64,000 bases of DNA from Erigeron canadensis (taxonomy: Eukaryota > Streptophyta > Magnoliopsida > Asterales > Asteraceae): contig NC_057769.1 in the NCBI RefSeq assembly GCF_010389155.1, forward strand, positions 25,296,735-25,360,734, read 5' to 3'. Shown piece by piece: positions 32,442 to 43,946 of the stretch. Position 1 is the stretch's first letter; each line of letters begins with the position of its first letter. The position numbers and the translations under genes are program-made. The notes under the pieces are model-generated. The model saw nothing but the letters and a program-made list of their open reading frames with translations. It made no database searches and was not told where the DNA came from.

Positions 32442-33422
32442 GGAGGCTAAATCAAAACCGAAAACAGATTCAAATCCAGATCAGATTCTGAGTTAGAAAG
32501 ATCTTTGATTATTGGATATATGTATCCGAATCTGGATTTGGGGCTGAATATTAGAAAACACTACTCTTTTAAAACAACAGTATATATATCATTTATCTAT
32601 TTTAAAATTAAGTCCATTTTTACAGTACTGTGTATGCAAGGGACTGAAGGAACTTCCAGGAAGTTTCTTTGTCTCTTTTTAAAAACGGTAAATACTATGA
32701 TTAATATTAACTATTCCGTTTGGGTCATCATCAAAAACTTTATAAGTATATATTATACGCTGTTCAAAATTCTTTTTTGTGATAAGCCACGTCGTTTTGC
32801 TGACAACATAAAGAAGCACCTAAATCTTCAATTCTCTAAAGTCAAACACTTATCTTCTGAAACGACTTAATCATGTAATTAGAAATTATTAACGAGGTTA
32901 CGAGGTGAGTCAACATTATGTTGACCAAAGAATTGGCTACCGCTACTCATGCATTTGGAATGTGGCCGTGTGGGAGAGGATTTTTCTCTCCATGCGGCTT
33001 TGGGTTTCCTTTTTGGAACGATATTGTTTTATTTAGAGGTGCTAATTAGGAAACGTGGATTGTGGATCAAGGTTTGCATACTGTCGTATACATATTATTT
33101 GTGAGTACTTGATCGCTAATAGCTAATTCGTCATTAAAAAAAAATGTAAGTTGACCCAACAACCATTAATGATCATATATGGTAAGATTCAATAATTGCA
33201 AAAATACTTATTTCTTGTTAAAAATAAAAGAACATTCTCATACTTGGTAAATATAAAATTCTAGTAGAAAATTAAGTGAAAGAAAAGTTGTTCGTACAAA
33301 ATGTCACAAAGTCAACATGAAACATGACGGTGTCCATTTTAACGATGGACAATTCTTCATACACCATTCTCTTTTACGAAAATGACTATGGAACAAGTGG
33401 ACTAGTTAGCAGTATTTATTGT
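32442..33422 (-). promoter_or_regulatory. Upstream region of the TIR-NB-ARC gene with W-box-like sites
   Basis: Five TTGAC(C/T) cores (either strand) lie at 32840-32845, 32908-32913, 32921-32926, 33151-33156 and 33310-33315, about 400-880 bp before the ATG. WRKY factors bind this core in defence promoters. The sequence is AT-rich and no single TATA box stands out. Copia A begins at 33428, only 987 bp from the start codon. No other gene is seen here; the plus-strand frame at 32505-32870 resembles nothing I know. Confidence 0.45.
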
Positions 33423-33427
33423 CAAAT

Positions 33428-33594
33428 TATTAGAATTAGCCGATTATATTTACCATATGTGTGTCCTGATTTATAGTCTTGAGTTATCTTTATCTTGGCC
33501 TTTAAGTTTGCTATGTATTTATATTAAGAGGCCATCTCCTCTTACGAGTATGCATTGAACAATAAATAAAATAACAAACCCCTCAGATTTTATA
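33428..33594 (+). repeat. Copia A 5' LTR
   Basis: This 167-bp LTR matches 51044-51193 plus 63658-63676. It starts TATTAGAATTAGCC and ends CAGATTTTATA. It is followed at once by TGGCATCAGAGCC, a primer site complementary to initiator tRNA-Met with one mismatch from the usual form. Confidence 0.92.
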
Positions 33595-33665
33595 TGGCAT
33601 CAGAGCCTAGATCCTACCTTCAATCAGACCCCTAATCTTTAAAACCACAATCGACCTTCTTCAAC

Positions 33666-33738
33666 ATGACAGAATGCGACAAACTTAAGAATGTAGAAGG
33701 TGAAACATCAAAGCATGGCGAGAACAATTACAACTCAC
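33666..33738 (+). pseudogene. Copia A gag, N-terminal codons
   Basis: An ATG at 33666 opens a frame that is cut at 33738 by the Tat element and resumes in phase at 39696. It encodes the first 24 residues of Gag. The ATG lies 71 bases after the primer site, a usual distance for Copia. Confidence 0.7.
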
Positions 33739-34105
33739 TGATGACACACCCTGCCTGAGTCGCACGAAAGATTAAAAAGGATAAGAATTGTTTCCCTACA
33801 AAATAGAGATTTGTTCTTATCAAAAGGCCGGTATTTATGAAAATAATATCCCTTGGAGAAAACCCTAAATATTGGCCTATTTCCCAAGCCTAAGACGTTC
33901 ATATAAAAGGGACGTGATGAGGCGCCATTTCATATACAACAAACCCTCGACATAACCAATCAGATCCTTGGAACGCTCAAACAAGATATACACATACATC
34001 AATTGGCGTAAAGAGATTCACTTTACCTTCGGGGAATCGCCAACAAACAACCAAAAACACCCATAAGCCCTCTTCTAAACCTAATCTCGGTTTGGTGTAC
34101 AAACA
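33739..34105 (+). repeat. Tat-type 5' LTR
   Basis: This 367-bp LTR matches 39312-39690. Relative to the 3' LTR it lacks about 36 bp after CCTGAGTC (CACGAAGCGTGTCACGAAGG and following) and has about 24 bp extra near 33867-33893. It contains CATATAAAAGGGACGTGATG, a likely TATA region. Confidence 0.92.
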
Positions 34106-36581
34106 TTTGGCGCCATCCGTGGGACCCCATCTAGAATCAAGAACCCACAACAAAGATTTTTGTACACTCACATCGCAAGAAATGGTGAAGAAGAACAAGA
34201 GCAGACCCCTAAAGGACAGGAGGGCAGCCCTGGCAATCAGCCAAGGAACCACCAGTCACCCAGATCCGTGTCAGATCGAGACAGAAGGTTTCTATTTCCC
34301 TCCCTTGGGAAAGGACAAACCATCCAACAACCCCCTCATTATTCAAACCACGGTGTTCAACATCGAAGTAAGAAGGGTCTACTTAGATAGTGGAAGTGAG
34401 TGTGACGTGATCTTTGAGCACTGCTTCCTCAAACTACCAGACGCCCTGCGAGCCCGAAAGATAGACCCTCGGGGCCTGTTAATCAGCTTCTCGGGAGAAC
34501 ACGCATGGCCGTTGGGGGAAATCGACTTAGACATCACCATCAGCGACAAAACACATGAAAGAACCGAGACCCTGGATCTTTCGATAGTGCGCTCCCCATC
34601 ACCCTATAATATTCTCCTGGGGAGAACCGCAATGCAAAAGCTGGAGATGGTGCCCTTAGTGATTCACAGGCTTATAAAGTTCCGATCCGAGACAGGGATA
34701 GGAACGATCCCCTCCACCTACGAGGCAACTAAGCAAGTCAGTGACGTAAAAAGGGGCGACGACATAAGCCCGTCCGTCCCGAAAGATACGCAAGAAGAGG
34801 AAAATACGATGAAGGTCATAATCAACCCTGATTACCCTGACCAAACAATCTCTATTGGTGTGCACCTTTCGGATGGACGCAAACACAAGCTCCGAAAATT
34901 GCTACAGGCGAACATGGACATTTTCGCCTGGGAATACAAAGACATGACCGGATTGCCTCGGATCCTCACGTTGGAAGGCAAGCCCTTCGTGACGGAGAAT
35001 CGCTTGAACGAGCGAAAGCATGTAGAACCGGTTCACCAGAAAAAGCGCAGCCTCTTCGCGGACAGAGATGAAGCTGCCAGAAGGGAGGTAGAGGAGCTGT
35101 TGCAAGCCGGCATAATAAGGGAGTCCACCTACCCAATATGGATCGCTAACCCCGTAATGGTGAGAAAAGGGGACGGGGGATGGCGGATGTGTGTCAATTT
35201 CACAAACATAAACAAGGCTTGCCCCAAAGACTGCTATCCCTTGCCGGAAATTGATTGGAAGGTGGAGTCACTGACGGAACATAAACTAAAGTGCTTCCTG
35301 GATGCATACAAAGGGTACCACCAAATACAAATGGCGGAAGAAGATGAAGATAAGACAGCATTTTACACGAGTAGGGGGACCTACTGTTATAGAAAGATGC
35401 CATTTGGTTTGAAGAACGCAGGGGCAACGTACCAACGATTGGTCGATAAAGCCTTCGCGACGCAAATAGGGAGGAACCTGGAATCATATGTGGATGATAT
35501 GGTCATCAAAAGCAGAGACGAGGAAGGCCTCATGGAGGATGTACTCGAGACCTTCGGGAACCTTCGTAGGATAAATATGAAGCTGAACCCTAAAAAATGC
35601 TCCTTCGGTGTAGAGGAAGGCAAATTTTTAGAATATTACATCAGCAACAAAGGGATCCATGCAAACCCCTCGAAGATAAATAAATTAAAGCAGATCCCGG
35701 CGCCGAAAACAATTAAGGAGGCCCAGAGCTTAAACGGCAAACTCGCCGCACTCAGTCGCTTTCTTTCCAAGGGCGCAAACAGGCAGCTCCCCTTCTTTAA
35801 GATATTGAAGGGCTGCGCCAGCAACAAGGACTTCAAATGGATGGACGAAGCAAACAAAGCACTAGAACAAATGAAAGAATATATCGCAAACCTGCCAACA
35901 CTTACGGCCCTGAGACCAAAAAAAACTCTCTTCGTGTATCTAGCAGCATCGGCTGAATGTGTAAGTGCAGTACTAGTAGCGGAAAGGGATAGACATCAAA
36001 TTCCGATCTATTTCATTAGCAGGGTCCTACAAGGCGAAGAAGCCAACTACCCAGAGCTAGAAAAGCTTACCCTGGCGTTAGTTCACGCAGCACGTAGGCT
36101 GCGAAGGTACTTCCAGGCATACCCTATCGTTGTTTTGTCCGATAAACCGATAAAACAAATACTGGTGAAGCCGGAAAAATCAGGACGAGTAGCTAAGTGG
36201 GCCATCGAGTTGGGAGAACATGACATAGAATTTAGAGCAAGGAATGCAGTTAAAGGACAGGTGTTGGCTGACTTCATTACCGAAGTTCATGTAGGAAAAA
36301 ACTCCATGATGCATTCTGTATCGTTGGAGGTGATAGGAAGCGTCGAACATGACACCTGGAAGTTGTACACTGACAGGGCCGCCAGTTCAGACGACTGTGG
36401 GGCGGGCCTCATGTTAATTAGCCCGGAGGACAAAGAATTCACTTATGCGCTGAGGTTTGAGTTCGAAGTAACCAACAACGAGGCCGAGTATGAAGCATTA
36501 CTAGCAGGGTTGCAAATGGCCAGGGACATGAAGATCCGCAATATCCATGCATACGTTGACTCCCAGTTAGTGGCGTGTTAA
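34092..36581 (+). pseudogene. Tat-type polyprotein: protease, RT, RNase H and second RNase H
   Basis: This frame starts in the LTR end; the natural start is more likely ATG 34182, after the primer site. A very short gag remnant leads directly to protease (YLDSGSECDVIFEH, then ILLGRTAM). RT shows RREVEELLQAGII, CVNFTNINKACPKD, RKMPFGLKNAGATYQ and the catalytic YVDDMVIKS. RNase H and then the second RNase H-like domain (WKLYTDRAAS, TNNEAEYEALLAGL, YVDSQLV) follow. The stop at 36579-36581 falls inside the second RNase H, where the family continues; CAA to TAA is likely. Confidence 0.92.
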
Positions 36582-37968
36582 GTGAAAGGGGAGTACGATG
36601 CGAAGCAGGGAACAACAAAGCTATATCTACAAAAGGTGCGGGAATTGATAGAATGCTTCAGTCATTTCGAGATAGAGCACATTCGAAGAAACCAAAACAA
36701 AAAAGCAGATGCCTTGAGCATGTTAGCTTCGCTCACATTTGGACATTTAGGAAAACAAGTACTGGTAGAAGTCCTGAAGGAAAGATCAATAGAAGAAAAA
36801 CAGGTTTCGGACCTCGTGGAGGAGGAAGGAAAGAATTGGATGACTCCCATCTACGAATTCTTGCTAAGTGGAATACTCCCGGCCGATAAAGACGAAGCCC
36901 GGAAAATAAGAGTTAAAGCCCCATAATACAAAATCCTAGACAAGAAATTATATATAAAAAAAAAGCTTCATCACGCCGTGGCTTCGTTGTGTAGGGCCTA
37001 AGCAAGCATAGATGATAATCAGAGAAATACATGAGGGAATCTGTGGAGCCCATTCAGGGGCAAAGTCTGTCACGACGAAGGCCATGAGGCTGGGATATTT
37101 CTGGCCAACTATGCACCAAGACTCCACAGCATTACTGAAGAATTGCGAGGCGTGCCAGCTGCGAGCCAACGTCTAGAGACAACCAAAGAATGACATGACC
37201 TAAGTTATCTCGGCTTGGCCCTTCATACAATGGGGAATCGACCTCGTAGGACCACTCCCTGAAGCGCAAAACAAGAAAAGATTCCTGGTGCTTGCGATCA
37301 ACTATTTTACAAAATGGGTCGAAGCGAAGCCGCTCGCCTCAACAAATGGGGACCAAATGAAAAAATTTGTGTGGGAACATATTATATGCAGATTCGGGAT
37401 ACCAGAATTGATAGTATCTGATAACGAACCCCAATTTGCAAAAGGAGTTTTTCCTGAGTTCTGTAAGCAGTTACAGATTAAGCAGTTGTTCGCATCAGTC
37501 TACCACCCCCAAGGAAATGGACAAGTAGAGGCGACCAACAAGGAACTAATCAAAGAAATAAAGAAGCGTCTGGGACGGAGCCATAAAGGGTGGGTAGACG
37601 AATTACCTTTGGTGCTTTGGGCTAACAGGACAACACCAAAAAGGAGCAACGGAGAAACCCCGTTTAGCCTGGCATTTCGAACGGAGGCCGTAGCTCCGGC
37701 AGAGTTCTAAGTCTCGACTCATCGAATGTTAGACACGGAAGGAAACGATGAGGAACTACGAGTAGATTTGGACTTGCTCGAAGAAAGAAGGGAGGTCGCA
37801 GCCATCCGAGAAGCTGCTTTCAAAAAGAAAATAGAAGGATACTACAACAAAAGGGTAAACCCCACAAGTTTTAAGACCGGAGACTACGTGCTACGACTAA
37901 ATAGTGCTAGTGAAAAGGAGTACAAGGGAAAATTGGGACCGACGTGGGAAGGCCCATACCGAGTATAG
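36582..37968 (+). pseudogene. Tat-type RNase H end and integrase
   Basis: The frame 36582-36926 finishes the second RNase H (HIRRNQNKKADALSMLAS) and enters the linker, ending at TAA 36924-36926. Integrase zinc-binding residues (about 37060-37170, ending CQLRAN) are followed by stops at 37174-37176 and about 37200. The core is at 37288-37710 (YFTKWVEAKPLAS, VSDNEPQF, GQVEATNKELIKEIKKRL) with D and E present. The C-terminal region is at 37726-37968 (FKTGDYVLRLN, LGPTWEGPYRV). At least one frameshift and four stops are present. Confidence 0.88.
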
Positions 37969-38387
37969 ACGTCCTTTGGAAATGGGGCATAGAAGCTCGA
38001 AACCCCCGAAGGAGTTATGGTCGATAGAACATGGAATAGTTCGAATTTACGAAAATTTTACTGTTAAGTTTTTCTCTCTCTGCATTGATATTTTTTACAT
38101 TAAATACAAATAAAATTTTCAAAGCTTGCTGAATTACCACAACTAACAAAATGAACGATAACCTTTCAAAAAAAAAAAAACAATGCAAGGCTACGAGCCT
38201 AGAAATTAAAGCCCCGGAAGGGGCAGACCACACAAAAAAGGCTAATCGCCTCAAAAGTTGAGGGCCGCAACCTCAAATGGGAACAAATTGGCAGGTAACC
38301 CAAAAAGCATGGAATAAAATACAGGACGATATAAAGTCTAATACATAAGCATTCCATCATAAAGTTCAATAAGACAAAATAAAAAGT

Positions 38388-39070
38388 TTAGTCCAAACGA
38401 GGCTTCATAGCCAGAAAATCATGCACATCAGGATCAGACAAATGAGTAACATCATAAATAAAATTACTTTGGTAGGCAGCCAAGTTCCTGATAGCCTGAT
38501 CAAATGACTCCTTCGCCTTCACATAGCCGGGATCATGTTCAGAGTGAGTAGCAGAAAGTACCCCTTTTTCTTTGATGTACTCACTACAAGATCAACCAAC
38601 TTCATCGCCTCAGGACTTGTCACAAGTGTTCCACAAATATAAAGGATCACCTGGTTCACTAGAACATCAACCTTCTTCAAAAAATCTCCATTCTCGAGAT
38701 CTCTCTGCAACAACTCATCATGACGCTTCACCAAGCCACCACGCAAAGCCCTAACGACAACATCTTGCTCCGATAAACGTTTTTCCAGACCTGATATCCT
38801 GTCAAACAGGTTTCCAACAACAAACTGAGATTCCTTCAACATGTCTTGGGAATATTCATACTCCCGACACAAACCGCTGATCAGAAGATTTTCCCGATCA
38901 CCAAGGTTCTTTGATAAAAGCTCTTCCTCCATAAACTTACGAGCGGAGGTTCCGGAAAAAGTAATGGGCAACACATCGGCGGTGCCTTTCCCTTTCTTCA
39001 ACATGGTATCAACAACATCAAATGGAGAGCCAGAAGAACCAACATCAGTAACTTTCCTCTTTGAAGACAT
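38388..39070 (-). pseudogene. Antisense accessory ORF of the Tat-type element
   Basis: On the strand opposite to pol, an ATG at 39070 opens a protein of about 226 residues that ends at TAA 38388-38390. It has a basic, Ser-rich N-terminus (SSKRKV) and a likely coiled coil in the middle (SGLEKRLSEQDVVVRALRGG). One frameshift near 38555-38570, in an A/G run, splits it; the other frame continues to the stop. TTTTGCAG lies just upstream of the ATG and could be a splice acceptor. Antisense extra ORFs here are known from Tat-lineage elements; their role is unknown. Confidence 0.7.
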
Positions 39071-39311
39071 TATGGAAGATCTGCAAAACAAATATATATA
39101 TCAAAAAGAAGAAAAGAAAAAGAACAGTAAATGGCGGCGGAAGAAGAAGAGACTAACAGAGAGTTAATGGAAAGATGGCAGGAAAATAAAAGCAGTGTTG
39201 ATTAAAAAAGAGTGGCATTTACCACAGCACGTCCTCATTAATTATTGGTTCAGCAAGAATAGTCCAAGACAATGTTTGATTTGCAAAAACATCCCCTTGG
39301 ACTGGGGGGCT

Positions 39312-39690
39312 TGATGACACACCCTGCCTGAGTCACGAAGCGTGTCACGAAGGTCGAGTGTAACAAAGGACGCACGAAAGATTAAAAAGGATAAAAATTG
39401 TTTCCCTACAAAATAGAGATTTGTTCTTATCAAAAGGTCGGCATTTATGAAAATAATATCCCTTGGAGAAAACCCTAAGACGTTCATATAAAAGGGACGT
39501 GATGAGGCGCCATTTCATATACAACAAACCCTCGAAATAACCAATCAGATCCTTGGAACACTCAAACAAGATATACACATACATCAATTGGCATAAAGAG
39601 ATTCACTCTACCTTCGGGGAATCGCCAACAAACAACCAAAAACACCCATCATCCCCCTTCTAAACCTAATCACGGTTTGGTGTACAAACA
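39312..39690 (+). repeat. Tat-type 3' LTR
   Basis: This 379-bp LTR matches 33739-34105 and ends TGTACAAACA. It is followed by the duplicated target CTCAC and the resumed Copia A gag. It keeps a 36-bp stretch missing from the 5' LTR. Confidence 0.92.
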
Positions 39691-39695
39691 CTCAC

Positions 39696-40439
39696 CATAC
39701 TACCTTCACCCCCCTGATTACCCCAAACAAATGCAAGTCAATGATACACTATCTGATAAAAACTATGCAGATTGGTCTCAAGAGATGGAGAATTTTTTGT
39801 TTGTAAAAAATAAAATTGGATTCGTTGACGGATCCATCAAGAAACCAGACAAACAATCCAAGGATTACATGCCTTGGATGCGAGTTGATGCAATGATCAA
39901 AGGTTGGCTTACCACCGCCATGGAAAAGGACATAAGAAGCAGTGTGAAATATGCAAGCACGTCCTTTCAGATATGGTCAGATCTCCGTGAGCGATTTGGG
40001 AAAGAAAGTGCACCAAGAGCTTATGAACTGAAAAACAAAATTGTTTTCTCAAATCAGGATGGTGCCACTGTTTTGGCTTACTACACCAGGCTTCGCTCGG
40101 TATGGGATGAGCTCCAATCAGTCTTCCCCGTCCCACAATATACATGTAATAAGTGCACGTGTGATATTGGTAAAAGGTTAGTTGAACGACAAGAAAAGGA
40201 AAGGCTTTATGAGTTTCTCATGGGTCTTGAAAGTGCCTTTGGAGTCATTAAAACACAAATTCTGGCTACAACACCAACACCAGAACTCGGGACCGCTTAT
40301 CATTTGGTAGTAGAGGACGAGAGACAGAGAATGATATCCGAGGAAAAGAGACCTGCCATGGAGGTTGCTGCTTTCAAAGCTTCTGCCTCTTTCAAACGTG
40401 AAAACTTATCTTCCAATCAACAGAAACCGAAGACGTATT
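39696..40439 (+). pseudogene. Copia A Gag, main part
   Basis: The translation shows KNYADWSQEMENFLF, VDAMIKGWLTTAM, IWSDLRERFGKESAPRAYELKN and YEFLMGLE. This is the gag domain of Copia elements that forms the particle shell. The frame is intact here. It is cut by Copia D at 40439 and continues at 45964 with a zinc knuckle. Confidence 0.88.
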
Positions 40440-40808
40440 TGTTGGACTAATCTCGTCCTTAGACAAAGTATAGGGGTTGTAAGTGTAAAGTTAGGAAAGT
40501 CAGTTAAGATAGAAACGTGACTATCAAACCGGTGGCAACCAAACAGAAACATCACAATAGTTGTTTAACAGATACAACAGTTCAAGAAAGGATACAACCA
40601 CACTAAAGCATTGTGATGGTTCAAGAATAACTGCTGGGAAGCACTAGTATAAATAGGTGTTGTTATTTTCGTTTTTAGGCAGATCCATATTGTACAAACT
40701 TATTGTAAACATATCAGTTGATTCTATAACATATTAGTTTATATATCAATCTTTTACTTTCGTTAATTACCTGATTCGGGTTTGATTGAAACCCCCCACT
40801 GGGCAACA
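40440..40808 (+). repeat. Copia D 5' LTR
   Basis: This 369-bp LTR is the same length as the 3' copy at 45590-45958. It contains GTATAAATAGGTGTTG at about 40649, a probable TATA box. Confidence 0.95.
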
Positions 40809-41413
40809 AATTGGTACCAGAGCCTAGGGTTTTCAGATTCATTGCGAGAATCATATAGCGATTTGCAGACAAGGGATTGAAAGAAGACAGAGGGGTAGTT
40901 TCTGTATTACATTTGGAACCAAAATAAAACTTGAGTGTTGACTTGCGGTTTGGACAAAAACAGCTAAGAACAGTTTCTTCAGGACAAACAGAACAGGGAC
41001 GAGAGGAAGAACACCAGGGGTGTGTTCGATTTGTATAAAAAGAGGAAAACCAGAAGTGGGTTCGTATTTTAGTCTGTGGATTTCGAATAAAAAGAAGAAA
41101 AGGATAAGGTATCATAAGGGTACATCTGCTGCAAAGTCTGACAAAAGGAAACCAAAGGAAGGTTTTGGGAATCGTTTTCTCAAGGAGTAGAAGTATAACA
41201 GAGACAATCCAAGGACTAACAAGGAAGAAAAACATATCTCATCAAAGGAATCATCAACAATTCCGGGTTTTTCTTTCTGACAAAACTCTTGAATTTATTT
41301 TTTAATCATTAAATAAGATTAGATAATAGTTTTTTGATTCCTAGTTGAACTTATAAATTTCCTAGATTCCTAGTTTAAGCCATACAATGAAATAGGAATA
41401 GTTTTTAAGCACA

Positions 41414-42300
41414 ATGGGTGATGACAAAAACAAGGAAATTATAGTTCACAAAGAAATTATGTCGTTTTCTCAATTCCAGTTCCCTGTTTTAAAACCAACA
41501 AATTATACTGTATGGGCTCTTTGTATAAAGACCATACTTAAGGCAAATGGACTTTGGGAAATGATAGAACATGAGGATGATGTTGAAGTAGACACAAAGA
41601 AAGATATGGCAACAACTGCATATCTTTACCAAGCATTACCAGAGGATATGATTTTGCAAGTTGCTAGTTGTGAAAGTGCAAAAGAAATTTGGGAAGCACT
41701 AAAAACTAGGCACATAGGTGTAGATAGAGTGAAGAAGGCACGACTTCAAACTCTCAAAACAGAATTTGAGATGTTGAAGATGAAAGAAGATGACAATATT
41801 GACGCTTTCTCAGCAAAGCTCAATAGTATTGTCACAAGGGCAAGTGGTTTAGGATCAACATTTGATCAGCCAACTCTAGTACAAAAACTTCTAAGTTTCG
41901 TACCCAAAAGATTTATACAGATTGTGGCAGCCATAGAACAATTCACTGATTTAGAGAAAACAACTCTAGATGAACAATTGGTAGGCTCAAAGCCTTTGAG
42001 GAAAGGTTGAATCTGTTAAATGGAAGCCCAAATGACAATCAGGATAGACTTTTGTTTACAAACCATGACAATAGTTCAAGTTAGGAGGAACATTTTAAGA
42101 ATGGTGGACAAGAGAGGTTTAGGTCATCTCATGATAACAAACAAGACGAAAAGGCCAAATAATACAACAAGGGAAAGAGATCCTCGCACAAGTTCAATTA
42201 GAACAACTTCCAGAAGGGTGCAAAGGATTCAAGTAAGGTTAAATGTTACAAATGCAACAAGTTTGGACATGTCAGGAGAAACTGCAAACTAAAGGATAGT
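41414..42300 (+). pseudogene. Copia D Gag with zinc knuckle
   Basis: Frame 41414-42010 carries the Copia gag domain (NYTVWALCIKTILKANGLWEMIE, EIWEALKTRHIG, RLQTLKTEFEMLKM). The frame is then lost near 42000-42020. A zinc knuckle with spacing C-x2-C-x4-H-x4-C (CYKCNKFGHVRRNC) is readable at about 42247-42288. ATG 41414 is preceded by a long leader of about 590 bases after the primer site. Confidence 0.88.
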
Positions 42301-42318
42301 GGACAAGAGCAATCAAAT

Positions 42319-43946
42319 TTGGTTCAAGAAGATATAGAACCAACGCTCTTGATGGCAGGTCAAGGACATGAGATGGAAGAAATCTTCTTAAATGAAAAAG
42401 AGATTGAACCTAGGAAGTACATAAGCACAGATGAAAGCTTATGGTACTTGGATAATGGAGTTAGTAACCATATGACCGGAGTTAGGACACACTTTAAGGA
42501 GATAGATGAAAAAATCTCAGGAAGAGTCCGTTTTGGTGATGGATCATATGTAGATATTAAGGGTAGAGGCTCTATATTACTTGAATGTAAAAACAAAGAA
42601 CAAAAGTGATTCCTAATGTTTATTACATTCCAAGTCTCAAAAGTAATATACTAAGCCTAGGACAATTAACAGAGAATGGTTGTAAGATTGTTATGCAAAA
42701 CAACATATTATTTCTATACGGTCAAGATCAAAAACTCCTTATGAGAGTAGAGAGATCAAGAAATCGACTTTACAAGATCAATTTGAAAGTTGGGATGCCT
42801 ATCTGTTTATTGACTAGTTTGGAAGACCAGGCATGGCTTTGGCATGCTAGGTTGGGTCATTTGAATTTTGATTCAATTAAACAAATGACTCAGAAGAAAT
42901 TAGTGGAAGAGATACCCAGTATAAGACATGAAAGTCAAGTGTGCAATGCCTGTTTACTAGGAAAGCACAGTAGAGCTCCGTTTCCTAACCAGACAAACAC
43001 TAAGTCGACAGAATCCTTGAAGTTAGTGTTTGGTGATTTATGTGGACCTATTTCCCCAACAACATAATCAGGAAAGAAGTACATGTTTTTGTTAGTAGAC
43101 GAATGTACTAGGTACATGTGGGTGTACTTTTTGAATTCAAAAGATGAAGCATTCGAGACCTTTAAGGAATTCAAGTTGAAGGCGGAAAATGAGGTCGGGA
43201 AAAAGTTAAGGACTTTTAGGACAGATAGAGGTGGTGAATTCACATCAAAGGCATTCACACAGTACTATAAGGAGAATGGCATACTCAGATAACTTACAGC
43301 ACCATACTCTCCACAACAACATGGAATAGTAGAGAGAAGGAATAGGTCTGTAATGTGTACAACAAGGAGTATGTTGAAGGCTATGCATATGCCGCAAGAT
43401 TTTTAGGCAGAAGCTATTAGACATGCAGTATATGTCTTAAATAGAGTACCTACAAAAGCTTTGAGGGATTCTACACCATATGAAGCATTAAATGGTAGAA
43501 AACCTAATTTAAGACACCTTAGAGTTTTTGGATGCAAAGCCTATGCAAAGGTAACCAAGCCACATCTAAAGAAGTTAGATAATAGGAGCACGGAATTGGT
43601 TTACCTAGGAAGTGAACCAGGATCAAAAGCTTATCGATTATTTGATCCTGTTAAAAGAGAGATTTGTGTTAGTAGAGATGTAAGATTCAAAGAAAACGAA
43701 GGATGGGACTGGAAAGGATACTTGGATAACATTGATTCCACGGAACCAGAATGGAAAGACTTTATTATAAGTGATAACGGAACATCAAGTTCAAGGATCA
43801 TAATAAGTACTCAAGATTTGGAGAATAATGATGAAGAAAGTACGGCAAGTCCCATACAGAATAATGCTCAAGGCGATATGTCTGATGATCAGAGTGTAAT
43901 TCAGAGGAATCTGCTGGATATACATCATCTACAGCAAGTTCATTAA
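42319..43946 (+). pseudogene. Copia D protease and integrase
   Basis: Protease shows WYLDNGVSNHMTG (about 42440) with the active-site Asp. A Gag-pre-integrase domain (LWHARLGHLNFDSI, CNACLLGKHSRAPFP) and the integrase core (LVFGDLCGPIS, RTDRGGEF, then VFGCKAYAKV) follow. Stops interrupt it at 43290-43292 and 43404-43406; both fit C-to-T or G-to-A changes of Gln and Trp codons. Frames 42319-42609, 42606-43067, 43083-43292 and 43461-43946 are its pieces. Confidence 0.88.

Larger units (their letters stand above)
33739..39690 (+). mobile_element. Tat/Retand-type Ty3/gypsy element with most of gag deleted
   Basis: LTRs are 33739-34105 and 39312-39690 (TGATGACACACCC...TGTACAAACA), with the target duplication CTCAC at 33734-33738 and 39691-39695. 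The primer site is TGGCGCCATCCGTGGGA at 34108-34124, and the polypurine tract ACTGGGGGGCT ends at 39311. Pol has protease, RT, RNase H, a second RNase H-like domain and integrase, the layout of the Tat lineage. Only a stub of gag precedes protease, so the element (5.95 kb) is internally deleted. An antisense ORF lies between integrase and the 3' LTR. Confidence 0.93.

Noticed and set aside
32505..32870. 121-codon plus-strand frame upstream of the TIR exon
   Set aside because: It is AT-rich, hydrophobic by composition, has no known family and overlaps the promoter region of the minus-strand gene.
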